From an uncultured Alphaproteobacteria bacterium (lineage in GTDB: Bacteria; Pseudomonadota; Alphaproteobacteria; Thalassobaculales; Thalassobaculaceae), in NCBI GenBank assembly GCA_938028645.1, contig CALIMD010000157.1, forward strand, positions 1 to 33,185: a stretch of DNA of 33,185 nt. Reading direction: 5' to 3'. This document shows, one piece after another, positions 25,134 through 33,185 of this stretch. The translations under genes were made by a program, and so were the position numbers. Numbering within the stretch: the stretch's first letter is position 1; the number at the start of each line of letters is the position of its first letter. The notes below the pieces were generated by a model, which worked only from the letters and a program-made list of their open reading frames with translations, had not been told where the DNA came from and did not search any database.

Positions 25134-26051
25134 TTATCTGGGAGGGTAAAACACCTTTCCAATACTTTGTGGAGCATTAATACGTATTTTCATCTTATCA
25201 CTGGAAATAAAAACTAACACAATTACCGTCGCTAAATATGGTAACATCGTCATAAATTGTGATGCGATATTTATTCCCCATCCTTGAACATGCAATTGCA
25301 AAATTGTAATAGCCCCGAATAAGTAAGCTCCAAACGCGATTCTTCCTGCCCGCCAAGTCCCAAATACCACTAGAGCTAATGCGATCCAGCCTCGACCAGC
25401 TGTCATATTCTCGGCCCAAAGGGGTGTATATACCAGTGAAAGATAACTACCTGCTAAACCGCTCATAAAACCGCCAAATAATACTGCTAAATATCGTACT
25501 GTAAGAACTGAATATCCAAGAGCATGGGCCGAATCGTGAGATTCGCCAACAGCTCGTAATATCAAACCTGAGCGAGTTTTAGATAAAAAATAGCCGACCA
25601 AAAGGATCATTAGGAAGGATAAATAAACTAATACATCATGCCCAAATAAAAGATCACCTAGTATTGGTATTGTTGATAAGACTCCAATATTCAGCTGAGG
25701 TAGAGGCTCTAAAGAGATCCCTACAAAGTTGCTACCAACTAAGGCACTTAATCCCACGCCAAAGATCGTTAAGGCTAATCCCGTTGCCACTTGATTTGCA
25801 AGACAGGTCAAAGTTAGGACTGCGAAAATAGCCGCAACTGCAACTCCAGAAAAAGCCCCTACCAAAATTGCGATTAAACCACTCCCAGTAGATACAGCTG
25901 CTGCAAAGGCGGCGATTGCGCCGACCAGCATCATACCTTCTACGCCCAGGTTCAAGACCCCTGCCTTTTCTGTAACAAGTTCGCCTGTAGCGGCCAACAG
26001 AAGAGGAGTTGAAGCCGTAATGATAGTTAATGCGACAGGTAATAAATCCAT
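25134..26051 (-). CDS. nucleoside-type ABC transporter permease (YufQ-like)
   Basis: This 305-residue membrane protein of the BPD_transp_2 family begins with a helix followed by EKAGVLNLGVEGMMLVGAIA, the hallmark of the YufQ/NupC-type permease. The start is placed at ATG 26051, which overlaps the upstream stop as TAATG and has AAAGG eight bases before it; GTG 26060 is a possible alternative. It forms the channel together with the permease encoded just upstream. The substrate is probably a nucleoside or nucleobase, by family. Confidence 0.92.
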   Translation of the reverse strand: MDLLPVALTIITASTPLLLAATGELVTEKAGVLNLGVEGMMLVGAIAAFAAAVSTGSGLIAILVGAFSGVAVAAIFAVLTLTCLANQVATGLALTIFGVGLSALVGSNFVGISLEPLPQLNIGVLSTIPILGDLLFGHDVLVYLSFLMILLVGYFLSKTRSGLILRAVGESHDSAHALGYSVLTVRYLAVLFGGFMSGLAGSYLSLVYTPLWAENMTAGRGWIALALVVFGTWRAGRIAFGAYLFGAITILQLHVQGWGINIASQFMTMLPYLATVIVLVFISSDKMKIRINAPQSIGKVFYPPR

Positions 26052-27157
26052 TACTCGCACCTTTCACCGGTGAGAACAGATCTATGCGAAAATCTATATC
26101 TCACTAAAACATCGCACGCTAATAGGAAGAAAAGTAAAATCCCCTGGAATAACCCCGTTACCGCTGCCGGCAATCCAATTTCTATTTGGGCATTCTCACC
26201 TCCTATATAAGAAAGTGCCATTATTAACCCAGCAAAGAGAACGCCAACTGGGTGTAATCGTCCAAGAAAAGCAACAATTATAGCGGTAAATCCATAGCCC
26301 GGTGACACAGAAGGTAGTAATTGTCCAATCGTTCCCGAAACTTCAGCTATCCCAGCAAGTCCCGCAAGTCCTCCGCTTATAAGAAAAGATAACCATATGA
26401 GTCCTGACTGTTTGAAACCAGCATATTGAGCCGCTGTTGGAGCCAAACCTACGACCCTTAGTTGAAATCCAATAATAGTGCGAGTCATTAATATCCATGC
26501 TACCAAGACAACCAAAATTGCAAACATCGTTCCTAAATTTAATCGGCTATTCTCGATAAGAATGGGCAGCATGGCATAATCTGAGAAAATTTGGCTCTCA
26601 GGAAAATTAAAACCAGCGGGGTCACGCCAAGGCCCATGAACCAAATAGCTTAGGCACAGAACCGCAACATACGAGAGCATCAGGCTCGTTAAAATTTCAT
26701 TCGCATTAAATCTCGTCTTTAAAAATGCTGGAATAGCCCCCCAAAAAAGCCCCCCTAAAGTCCCCAGTACAAGCACTAATGGTAGTACCAGTATACTCTC
26801 CATATGTTGGCAGAGCAGTGCAGTCCCGCCACCAAATACTGCGCCCATAGTAAACTGTCCTTCTGCTCCAATATTCCAGACATTAGCTTTAAAGCCTATA
26901 GCAAGGCCGACCCCTATCAAAACTAGGGGTGTCGCTTTTACCAGCAGTTCTGTGATCCCGAACATAGTGGTTAATGGTTGGACGAAAAAAGTATACAGAG
27001 CGAGAAACGGATCTTTTCCCAGCAATGAAAATATTATCACACCACTGAAAAGCGTTAATATGATGGCAATGATAGGCGACAATATTACCCATTTTCCCGA
27101 TACCTCTAATCGAGGTTCTAAAACAAATTTTGGAAAAAATTGAAAGATTTGACTCAT
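26051..27157 (-). CDS. nucleoside-type ABC transporter permease (YufP-like)
   Basis: This 368-residue membrane protein is the larger permease of BMP-type importers. Diagnostic are ATPLVLIGVGLAIGFKANVWNIGAEGQ (about 75-101), NANEILTSLMLSYVAV (about 151-166) and GYGFTAIIVAFLGRLHPVGVLFAGL. Its ATG overlaps the stop codon of the ATPase gene (ATGA), indicating translational coupling, and its own stop overlaps the next start. Confidence 0.93.
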   Translation of the reverse strand: MSQIFQFFPKFVLEPRLEVSGKWVILSPIIAIILTLFSGVIIFSLLGKDPFLALYTFFVQPLTTMFGITELLVKATPLVLIGVGLAIGFKANVWNIGAEGQFTMGAVFGGGTALLCQHMESILVLPLVLVLGTLGGLFWGAIPAFLKTRFNANEILTSLMLSYVAVLCLSYLVHGPWRDPAGFNFPESQIFSDYAMLPILIENSRLNLGTMFAILVVLVAWILMTRTIIGFQLRVVGLAPTAAQYAGFKQSGLIWLSFLISGGLAGLAGIAEVSGTIGQLLPSVSPGYGFTAIIVAFLGRLHPVGVLFAGLIMALSYIGGENAQIEIGLPAAVTGLFQGILLFFLLACDVLVRYRFSHRSVLTGERCE

Positions 27158-28713
27158 TCTGTAGTTTTCCCACCCATTAATAAGCCTATTTGATCAACAG
27201 ACGCCGATTCTGTATTTATTAAAGGGGATAAGGTGCCCTGATAAAGAACAGCTATACGATCACAAATTTCAAAAATTTCATCTAGATCCTGAGAAATAAT
27301 TAAAATTGCACAGCCTCGTGCAGCAAGATCCAACAAAGATTTTCTTAAAAATACGGCAGCTCCTGCATCTACGCCCCATGTCGGCTGGGATACAATAAGA
27401 ATACGGGGGTTTTGAAGAATTTCACGCCCCAGAATAAACTTTTGTAGGTTTCCCCCTGAAAGATTACCTGTCTCCATTTCAAGACCGGTAGTTCTGACAT
27501 CAAAATCTGAAATTATTTTGTGAGTTAGATCACAAATTTCATTGGATTGTAAAAACCCTTTTTTCACTAAATTTAATTTTTGTGAGGTTGTGAGCAACGC
27601 ATTATCTTTGAGACTCATTTCCTTTATCGCAGCGTGGCCATATCTCTCTTCCGGAACAAAACCGGCTCCCATAGCACGACGCTCGGCCACTCTCATTGTC
27701 GAGACGCCTACACCATCAAAAAAAATAGTCTCATGAGAGCCAGTTTGTATTACCTCGCCCGACAAGGCTGCCATTAGTTCAGTCTGGCCATTTCCGGCAA
27801 CGCCTGCAATACCTACAACTTCACCCTTTTGAATATCAAAAGAAATGTTTTCCAGGTCCATCCCAAAGGGGTCATTAGACTTTAAATTTAACTTATTAAT
27901 TTGAACTCTATTGTCGTGACTTCCTGATTTCTTAGGCCTTTTTATATTATGTAATTTAGCCCCAATCATAAGTTCTGCCATAGTTTTTGCTGTTTCTAAC
28001 TTTGGGTTGCAAGTGGCGACCACAGCTCCGTTACGTAAAATAGTTGCAGTCCCACATAAGCTCTTAACTTCCGCCAATTTGTGGCTGATATACAAAATTG
28101 CACATCCTGATGATGCAAGATTTTTTAGCGTAGCAAAAAGGTTTAAAGTCTCCTGCGGCGTTAGTACCGATGTAGGTTCATCCAGTATGAGAAGCTTTGG
28201 CTTCTGGAGCAAACAACGAAGGATCTCGATACGTTGCTTCTCTCCTACGGAAAGGGAATGCACATAGCGATCTGGGTCAATCGGTAGTCCATAATTATCT
28301 GAAACTTCTTTAATTCTAAGAGCAATGGTTTTTAAATTTAATTTTTGATCATCTGCGATAGCAATATTTTCACAAACTGTAAGGGCTTCGAAAAGGGAAA
28401 AATGCTGGAAAACCATTCCGATCCCAAGGGATCTCGCCTGCGCTGGGTTCGATAAGCTCAATGCACCTTCTTCCCATTCGAAAGTACCTGCGTCAGGCTT
28501 TAATAAGCCATATATTATTTTGACAAGTGTAGACTTCCCTGCACCATTCTCGCCAAGTAGCGCATGAATTTCTCCTTGTTTTACGGTTAGGTCTATCGCG
28601 TCGTTGGCTAATATTCCGGGAAAGGACTTTGTGATCCCAGATAGCTTCAACAATGGAGCCAATTCCGGCTCGTCCAACTGGCCTATTTTTGATTTTGCTT
28701 TGTTTTGACTCAC
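27154..28713 (-). CDS. double-domain ABC transporter ATP-binding protein (YufO/RbsA type)
   Basis: This 519-residue protein has two ATPase domains. The first has Walker A GENGAGKST (54-62), signature LSVGE (154-158) and Walker B LLILDEPTSVL (174-184). The second has the degenerate Walker A AGVAGNGQTEL, signature LSGGNLQK and a Walker B region reading IVSQPTWGVD; loss of Lys there and of the usual acidic residue is common in this family and leaves one active ATP site. It powers the two permeases downstream. The start is GTG 28713 with only a weak upstream site. It is the first gene of the operon, 126 bp after the AlkX-like gene, so it may be transcribed separately. Confidence 0.92.
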   Translation of the reverse strand: MSQNKAKSKIGQLDEPELAPLLKLSGITKSFPGILANDAIDLTVKQGEIHALLGENGAGKSTLVKIIYGLLKPDAGTFEWEEGALSLSNPAQARSLGIGMVFQHFSLFEALTVCENIAIADDQKLNLKTIALRIKEVSDNYGLPIDPDRYVHSLSVGEKQRIEILRCLLQKPKLLILDEPTSVLTPQETLNLFATLKNLASSGCAILYISHKLAEVKSLCGTATILRNGAVVATCNPKLETAKTMAELMIGAKLHNIKRPKKSGSHDNRVQINKLNLKSNDPFGMDLENISFDIQKGEVVGIAGVAGNGQTELMAALSGEVIQTGSHETIFFDGVGVSTMRVAERRAMGAGFVPEERYGHAAIKEMSLKDNALLTTSQKLNLVKKGFLQSNEICDLTHKIISDFDVRTTGLEMETGNLSGGNLQKFILGREILQNPRILIVSQPTWGVDAGAAVFLRKSLLDLAARGCAILIISQDLDEIFEICDRIAVLYQGTLSPLINTESASVDQIGLLMGGKTTE

Positions 28714-28781
28714 TAAAAAAACCAGTATTACGGCAAAGAGTAAATAGCTTACAAATTCTTCCTATTTTTATAACTTCATCG

Positions 28782-28822
28782 CTGAAATTTATATAATGAA
28801 TGTAAAAAAATTATATTTTCAG
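28782..28822. repeat. AT-rich inverted repeat between glycosylase-like gene and ABC operon
   Basis: CTGAAA plus ATATAAT on the left pairs with ATTATATTTTCAG on the right: 13 pairs with a three-base bulge and a 12-base loop. It lies just downstream of the AlkX-like gene and upstream of the ABC operon. No clean T-run follows on the minus strand, so a terminator is possible but not clear; an operator is an alternative. Confidence 0.4.
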
Positions 28823-28839
28823 AATAAGATGTTTAAAAA

Positions 28840-30063
28840 TCATAGTCTAAGCTCTTTAACCGTAGATTTAATTTGGGATAATCCGAGTAAAGTTCTCCAC
28901 CGATGTAACTCCGACTCGATCATTTTTTTACGTCTTTTGGTTAACCTAACTCCCGGCTCCAACCAAAAACCACATACGACCAGATTATTTGATTTCTTAT
29001 TTGATTTCATTTCTATTCGGCCAATAAATCTATCTTTTTCGAGCATTGGATAAACATAATATCCATAAACTCTTTTTGATTGGGGGACATAAATTTCAAT
29101 TTTAAAATCAAACCCAAATAATCTCTGGGTTCTTTTACGGTCTCTAATGAGAGGATCGAATGGCGATAGAAAACGAACAATATTTGGTGGATCGGGTGCC
29201 ATTTCCAACCAGGAAAAAATATCTGGATGCGCCCAACTTACAACTTTGTCTCCATTTTTAGCCTCAACCTGTATTTCCATTATATAATTATGCTGAGATT
29301 TTTCACACCAGGTTTTAGCTTCTTGAGGCGTTACCCCTTCCCAGTATTGTGCGATTTCAGTATGTGAGCCAAACCCTATATTCTCTATAGCGGTTGTGCA
29401 GTTCCAATCTATATATTCTTGTTCTGAGTATTTAAGCTTTCTATACACATCCGGAATAACCCGTTCAGTCAGGTCATAGACTTTTTGAAACCCTTCTCTT
29501 TTTGCTACAGCCAGTTTACCGGTTCGCCATAAAAACACTAATGCTGCCTTTGAGGGGTTCCAGCCCCACCAAGATGATGACTTTTTCGATTTGTCTGGGA
29601 ATTCGTCGCCCCTATTCCATCTCAAATCACGTGATTTTGCCGCACCATTTTGCTCGATATGATGGAGAACACGTCGACATATTTCATCTGGGTCATCACC
29701 CATCCTATTTCTCCACCACCGGCTTCCCACCAGTTTGTCCCGCGTGCGCAAAAATCGATGGCCCCAATAGGGAAAGAATTCCATAGGAATAATCGAAGCA
29801 TCATGGGTCCAGTTTTCGAAAAGACTGCGCTTTTCTTCAAGATGGTAATCTAACCATGTGTGATCATAAGAATTACAACGGGAAAATAATATATGATGGT
29901 GAGCTCGCTCCGCTGTTTTTATACTATCTATTTGTACAAAGCCAATGCGCTTTATTATTTCAGGCAATGCCTCTTTATTATGATTATCCTTCAGGGAACC
30001 AGAAAGTCCGTGAAGAAATAAAAACAACCGGCGGGCGTCAGAGTTTGTCAATTCATTACGCAT
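28840..30063 (-). CDS. YcaQ/AlkX-like winged-helix DNA glycosylase
   Basis: This 407-residue protein of the HTH_42 (formerly DUF1006) family is built from tandem winged-helix domains. The N-terminal part has GFVQIDSIKTAERAHHHILFSR (41-62). The Q-hydrophobic-D motif (Gln44, Asp46) is the catalytic signature reported for the AlkX/YcaQ branch, which unhooks interstrand cross-links and removes alkylated purines. WDRKHAR-type variants of other branches are not seen. Further family features are NWTHDASIIPMEFFPYW and LSPFDPLIRDRKRTQRLFGFDFKIE near the C-terminal third. It may repair DNA damaged by alkylating or cross-linking natural products. The start is ATG 30063. It is 55 bp downstream of the MFS pump gene on the same strand. 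Confidence 0.85.
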   Translation of the reverse strand: MRNELTNSDARRLFLFLHGLSGSLKDNHNKEALPEIIKRIGFVQIDSIKTAERAHHHILFSRCNSYDHTWLDYHLEEKRSLFENWTHDASIIPMEFFPYWGHRFLRTRDKLVGSRWWRNRMGDDPDEICRRVLHHIEQNGAAKSRDLRWNRGDEFPDKSKKSSSWWGWNPSKAALVFLWRTGKLAVAKREGFQKVYDLTERVIPDVYRKLKYSEQEYIDWNCTTAIENIGFGSHTEIAQYWEGVTPQEAKTWCEKSQHNYIMEIQVEAKNGDKVVSWAHPDIFSWLEMAPDPPNIVRFLSPFDPLIRDRKRTQRLFGFDFKIEIYVPQSKRVYGYYVYPMLEKDRFIGRIEMKSNKKSNNLVVCGFWLEPGVRLTKRRKKMIESELHRWRTLLGLSQIKSTVKELRL

Positions 30064-30118
30064 TTGAAATCCGCGTTGATCAAATCAATAAATTTATTTT
30101 TCTTAAATTTAAGTATAT

Positions 30119-31327
30119 TTAAACTTTTCTTGAGCAAAGAAAAAAGAGGTATGAACTAAAGCCCATGAAACTCAGTAATACAATAATAATAGCCATTGGG
30201 AGTGCCGTACCATCATGAAAGACACTTACCAAACCTCCAACAAAAGCTCCCAATGTCATCTGCAAAAAGCCAAAAAGAGAGGCCGCCGTGCCCGCCAAAT
30301 CGGGAAAAGGCTCTAGCGCTCCTGCTATAGCATTGGCTCCAATAAAGCCAAGGCTGCCGATAACAAAAAACAGGGGGATAATAACTCCATAGATGCCAAA
30401 TAAATTGTTTGCAATGGCTATAAAAAGAGAAAGTCCACCCAAGGCAGAAATCACACTTCCAACCCGCAACATTACGAGGGCGCCTTTGCGAAGAACCAAG
30501 CGCGTATTTATAATATTGCCAATAATGATACCTATTACATTCAGTCCAAAAAGCAGTCCATAATGCTCCTCTGGAACTCCAAAAATTTTTATATAAATAT
30601 ATGGCGAAGCTGCAAAATATGTGAACATGCAAGCGAAGGCAAATACTCCTGTTAAAATACAGCCAATTGATTGCCGATTACTAAGTATTCTTCGATAGCT
30701 ATTGATTAAAAACATTAGCGAAAAGGTCTTTCTTCGCTCAACAGGCAACGTTTCAGGAACACGCAAAAAGAGTGCTATTAAGCAAACCAAACCAAAACAC
30801 AATAATGCCAAAAAAATAGAGCGCCAGCCAAACAATATTAGAAGATAACCACCAACGGTAGGCGCTAATAAAGGGGTTATTGAGAAGGCTAAATTGATAA
30901 AAGATTGTGCTTGGGCCGCCTTATCGAGACTGAAAAGATCTCTTACAATTGCTCTTGCAATTACGCCGCCTACGGCGGCGCCCAAGGCCTGTATCAGTCT
31001 CGCAAAAATCAGCTGTTCTATTGTCTCAACAAAAAGGCACGCAAGGCCGCCAAAACAATAAAGTATGATGCCCCATATAAGTACTTTCCTTCTACCTAAA
31101 GCATCTGAAGCGGGTCCATAAATCAGTTGCCCAACAGCTAAACCAACAAAAAATGCACTAAGGGTTAATTGACTAGCCCCAGGCTCCCCAGCCAATTCCA
31201 TTTCTATTGTTGGAAGACTAGGTAAATACATATCTATTCCAGCTGCACCTAAAGCTGCTATCCCCCCAAGGATTAGTGTTAGCCCTCGAGTTGTTTTTCT
31301 ACTCAATTCGTCACCATTTTCTGACAA
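30119..31327 (-). CDS. Bcr/CflA-family MFS multidrug efflux transporter
   Basis: This is a 402-residue, 12-helix major facilitator protein. Helix 1 ends in the Bcr/CflA signature AAGIDMYLPSLPTI, the motif-A loop reads GPASDALGRRKVL, and helix 4 contains RLIQALGAAVGGVIARAIVRD, the family's drug-antiporter region. It would export small drugs or metabolites by proton antiport. The start codon is uncertain: TTG 31327 and TTG 31306 both precede helix 1 and neither has a good Shine-Dalgarno. The AlkX-like glycosylase gene follows, so export and repair of a toxic compound may be combined. Confidence 0.88.
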   Translation of the reverse strand: MSENGDELSRKTTRGLTLILGGIAALGAAGIDMYLPSLPTIEMELAGEPGASQLTLSAFFVGLAVGQLIYGPASDALGRRKVLIWGIILYCFGGLACLFVETIEQLIFARLIQALGAAVGGVIARAIVRDLFSLDKAAQAQSFINLAFSITPLLAPTVGGYLLILFGWRSIFLALLCFGLVCLIALFLRVPETLPVERRKTFSLMFLINSYRRILSNRQSIGCILTGVFAFACMFTYFAASPYIYIKIFGVPEEHYGLLFGLNVIGIIIGNIINTRLVLRKGALVMLRVGSVISALGGLSLFIAIANNLFGIYGVIIPLFFVIGSLGFIGANAIAGALEPFPDLAGTAASLFGFLQMTLGAFVGGLVSVFHDGTALPMAIIIVLLSFMGFSSYLFFLCSRKV

Positions 31328-31544
31328 AAGTTGCGATAATTATTTCAATTGATGCATTGTAATCTGCGATCTGTAACCAGTTACACGGACTCGCCAGATT
31401 TTTATTTGATCACGGAACATCACATGACCACGCTATACTTGTAAATAGGCTTTTCTTTAAATTATTTCGGGCAATACTGCCTTTTTATTATCTACTTGAG
31501 ATACCTGGTGTTACCAAGGTTACCTGTCTTAAGTCATTACTTGA

Positions 31545-32351
31545 TTAAGAAAGGCCTTTGGTGACAATTGAATCATCATTCAAAAAAGTCATCGGCTCCC
31601 AGTTTGTCGACCTCACGTAATCTGGCCTCGGATCATCAATGTCAATCGGGTGATTGGTGCAACGATTATAACAAAGGTAAATTTGCCATCTATCTTTCGC
31701 TGAAAGATTGTGCCCAGACGCATGGAGAGTGTTACAATCGAATATTGCAACTGTGCCCGGCTTTCCAGTTATTGCCACTGGATCAGAAAGATACTTCATT
31801 TGTTCTCTTACCATCATCGATGGTGTTGCATAAAATTTATAAACAGTGGAGTCCTCGAAATAGGGATCAAAGCGACCCTTTAAATGACTTCCCGGTAACA
31901 TATAAAGGCAACCTCCTAGCTCGGTTGCCTCGTCAAGCATAACCATAACGGTTATCATTTCAGGTTTCTTTATTCCATCCCGCTGCCATGAACCAAAATC
32001 TTGGTGCCAATGCCACACTGTACCTTCAATAGCTGGTTTCATATTAAGCTTGCAATGATGCATATATAGATTTTCATCTTGTAATAATTGCTGCGCAATA
32101 CCTAGAGATCTCGGCGTCCGAGATAGCGCCCTATAAGCAGGACTAAAAGTTGGTCCATCAGGTTCATGCATACGGAACATTGTTTTAGCCATTCCGTCAT
32201 TGCCTTCACGAAAAATACCCTCGGCATCGATTTGTCTTAACCTATCTGCTTCATTCCGTAATATGTTGACCTCAGCTTCATCGAATAATTCAGGAAACAC
32301 GAGAAACCCATCTCGAATATATGTATCATATTGCTCTGCTGTTAGTTTCAT
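31545..32351 (-). CDS. PhyH-family Fe(II)/2-oxoglutarate dioxygenase, EctD-like
   Basis: This is a 268-residue dioxygenase. The iron facial triad is His116 and Asp118 in VWHWHQDFGSW plus His210 in NTLHASGHN, and Arg221 is placed to bind 2-oxoglutarate. The WHQDFGSW...PEMITVMVMLD...GCLYMLPGSH layout resembles ectoine hydroxylase and phytanoyl-CoA hydroxylase relatives. No ectoine synthesis gene is in the window, so a different small hydroxylated substrate is as likely. The start is ATG 32351 with GGAG about seven bases upstream; ATG 32369 would place that site inside the gene. It diverges from the phosphatase gene. Confidence 0.88.
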   Translation of the reverse strand: MKLTAEQYDTYIRDGFLVFPELFDEAEVNILRNEADRLRQIDAEGIFREGNDGMAKTMFRMHEPDGPTFSPAYRALSRTPRSLGIAQQLLQDENLYMHHCKLNMKPAIEGTVWHWHQDFGSWQRDGIKKPEMITVMVMLDEATELGGCLYMLPGSHLKGRFDPYFEDSTVYKFYATPSMMVREQMKYLSDPVAITGKPGTVAIFDCNTLHASGHNLSAKDRWQIYLCYNRCTNHPIDIDDPRPDYVRSTNWEPMTFLNDDSIVTKGLS

Positions 32352-32374
32352 AGGAGTCTCCAGTCCCATCCGAC

Positions 32375-32388
32375 CTATTCAAGAATAG
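32375..32388. promoter_or_regulatory. small palindrome upstream of the PhyH gene
   Basis: CTATTC (32375-32380) and GAATAG (32383-32388) are perfect inverted repeats two bases apart, 24 bp before the PhyH start codon in the divergent spacer. The size and place fit a repressor operator, but six-base arms can arise by chance and no neighbouring regulator gene is present. Confidence 0.3.
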
Positions 32389-32491
32389 TAGCAGTATATT
32401 TAAGCGTCTAAAATCTACTCCATGATGAATGATCCCTGAAGGAATTGATAAGGTGACAGTAGATAATCTTTATTGAATGGAGATTTTATCA

Positions 32492-33185
32492 ATGCTGGTT
32501 GTCCGCACAGAATGGCAGGATAATCCTCGGCCCATCGATGATGGAACCATGGTTGTTGCAATTGGCGATGTGCACGGTTGTTCGAAACACCTCGAGTTGA
32601 TGTACAAATCGATCGCAGACGATATTGAAACTCTGAACCCAGAAAAGACTATTTGTATTTTGATTGGCGATCTTATTGATAGGGGACCAAACTCGAAGGA
32701 ATGTTTAAAGCTTGCAGCACAAGGAGTTACATCCTTTACAGCAAAAATGAATGTTGAAGACATCGTTTTAAAGGGAAACCATGACGTGTGGTTATGCCGC
32801 GCGGTGAATGGTCAATTAACTGAAAGTGACTATCAAGCATGGAAACGCAATGGAGGGAAGGCAACGTTATTAAGCCTTGGTGTGAATATTGACCTTTCTA
32901 TTGAAACTTTGAAGAGAAAAATTGGAAAGGCCCTTCCTTCTACCGTCCGGAAAATGCTCACAAATATGTCTGAAAGTTTTCAAATTGAGCAGTTGTTTTT
33001 TGTGCATGCTGGTGTTGACCCAAGATATTCACTCTCTAACCAAACATTGGAAGCAAAAACCTGGATCAGAGATGAGTTTCTTGATGTCACCACATGGCCT
33101 TTCAATGAGATAATTATCCACGGCCATTCGATTGAACGCTTTTCAAAAAAACCAAAAATTTATAATCATAGAATCGGAATCGATA
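32492..33185 (+). CDS. PPP-family metallophosphatase (partial, cut at window end)
   Basis: An open frame of 231 codons runs off the right edge. The dinuclear-metal phosphatase motifs are all there in order: GDVHG (25-29), GDLIDRG (59-65), GNHD (95-98), HAG (172-174) and HGH (210-212). This is the serine/threonine phosphatase or ApaH-like superfamily. The sequence stops at NHRIGID, just where relatives read IDTGA, so only a short C-terminal piece is missing. It may hydrolyse phosphoproteins or dinucleoside polyphosphates. GGAG lies nine bases before ATG 32492. Confidence 0.9.
   Translation, partial: MLVVRTEWQDNPRPIDDGTMVVAIGDVHGCSKHLELMYKSIADDIETLNPEKTICILIGDLIDRGPNSKECLKLAAQGVTSFTAKMNVEDIVLKGNHDVWLCRAVNGQLTESDYQAWKRNGGKATLLSLGVNIDLSIETLKRKIGKALPSTVRKMLTNMSESFQIEQLFFVHAGVDPRYSLSNQTLEAKTWIRDEFLDVTTWPFNEIIIHGHSIERFSKKPKIYNHRIGID

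Noticed and set aside
31328..31544. GGCA/TGCC hairpin with T-run near 31470-31500 as a terminator
   Set aside because: A four-pair stem on the strand opposite to both flanking genes; too weak to call.

Overview
The window looks like a chromosomal stretch from an AT-rich alphaproteobacterium, probably marine or host-independent. This is inference from style, not a taxonomic marker: PyrE of the alphaproteobacterial type, a LivM-LivG fusion, TauD, PhyH, Ldh-family and luciferase-like enzymes side by side, several ABC importers, and very tight gene packing. Four convergent gene pairs are only 6-14 bp apart. I see no rRNA, tRNA, insertion sequence, prophage or CRISPR array. GC was not computed but looks near 40%.

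Layout. Positions 1-150 are AT-rich and carry two tandem DnaA-box-like sites. A minus-strand group (151-2727) encodes a methyltransferase-like protein, a crotonase-fold enzyme and a haloacid/fluoroacetate dehalogenase-like hydrolase. Diverging from it, 2755-12984 is a long run of plus-strand genes. It is headed by a well-formed thiamin pyrophosphate (TPP) riboswitch (2794-2882) and continues with a complete branched-chain-amino-acid-type ABC importer (substrate-binding protein, LivH, fused LivM-LivG, LivF), PyrE, a GST, an OppA/DppBC-type importer without ATPases, and a small lipoprotein. The TPP aptamer directly upstream of a Liv-type transporter is the main discovery lead: it suggests uptake of thiamin or a thiamin precursor by a transporter family not normally assigned that role.

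From 12992 to 23593 the genes are single metabolic units on alternating strands: ribokinase, mannose-1-phosphate guanylyltransferase, ketopantoate reductase-like and TauD dioxygenase, an EamA exporter, amidase, a beta-hydroxyacid dehydrogenase, an Ldh-family dehydrogenase and a flavin monooxygenase. They resemble a small catabolic neighbourhood for amide- or hydroxyacid-containing compounds. A 400 bp spacer follows, ending in a clear terminator (23926-23967).

The minus-strand operon 28713-23996 encodes a BMP/nucleoside-type ABC importer (double ATPase, two permeases, lipoprotein-family binding protein). Next come a YcaQ/AlkX-like DNA glycosylase, a Bcr/CflA efflux pump, an EctD-like PhyH dioxygenase and, divergently, a PPP-family phosphatase cut by the right edge.
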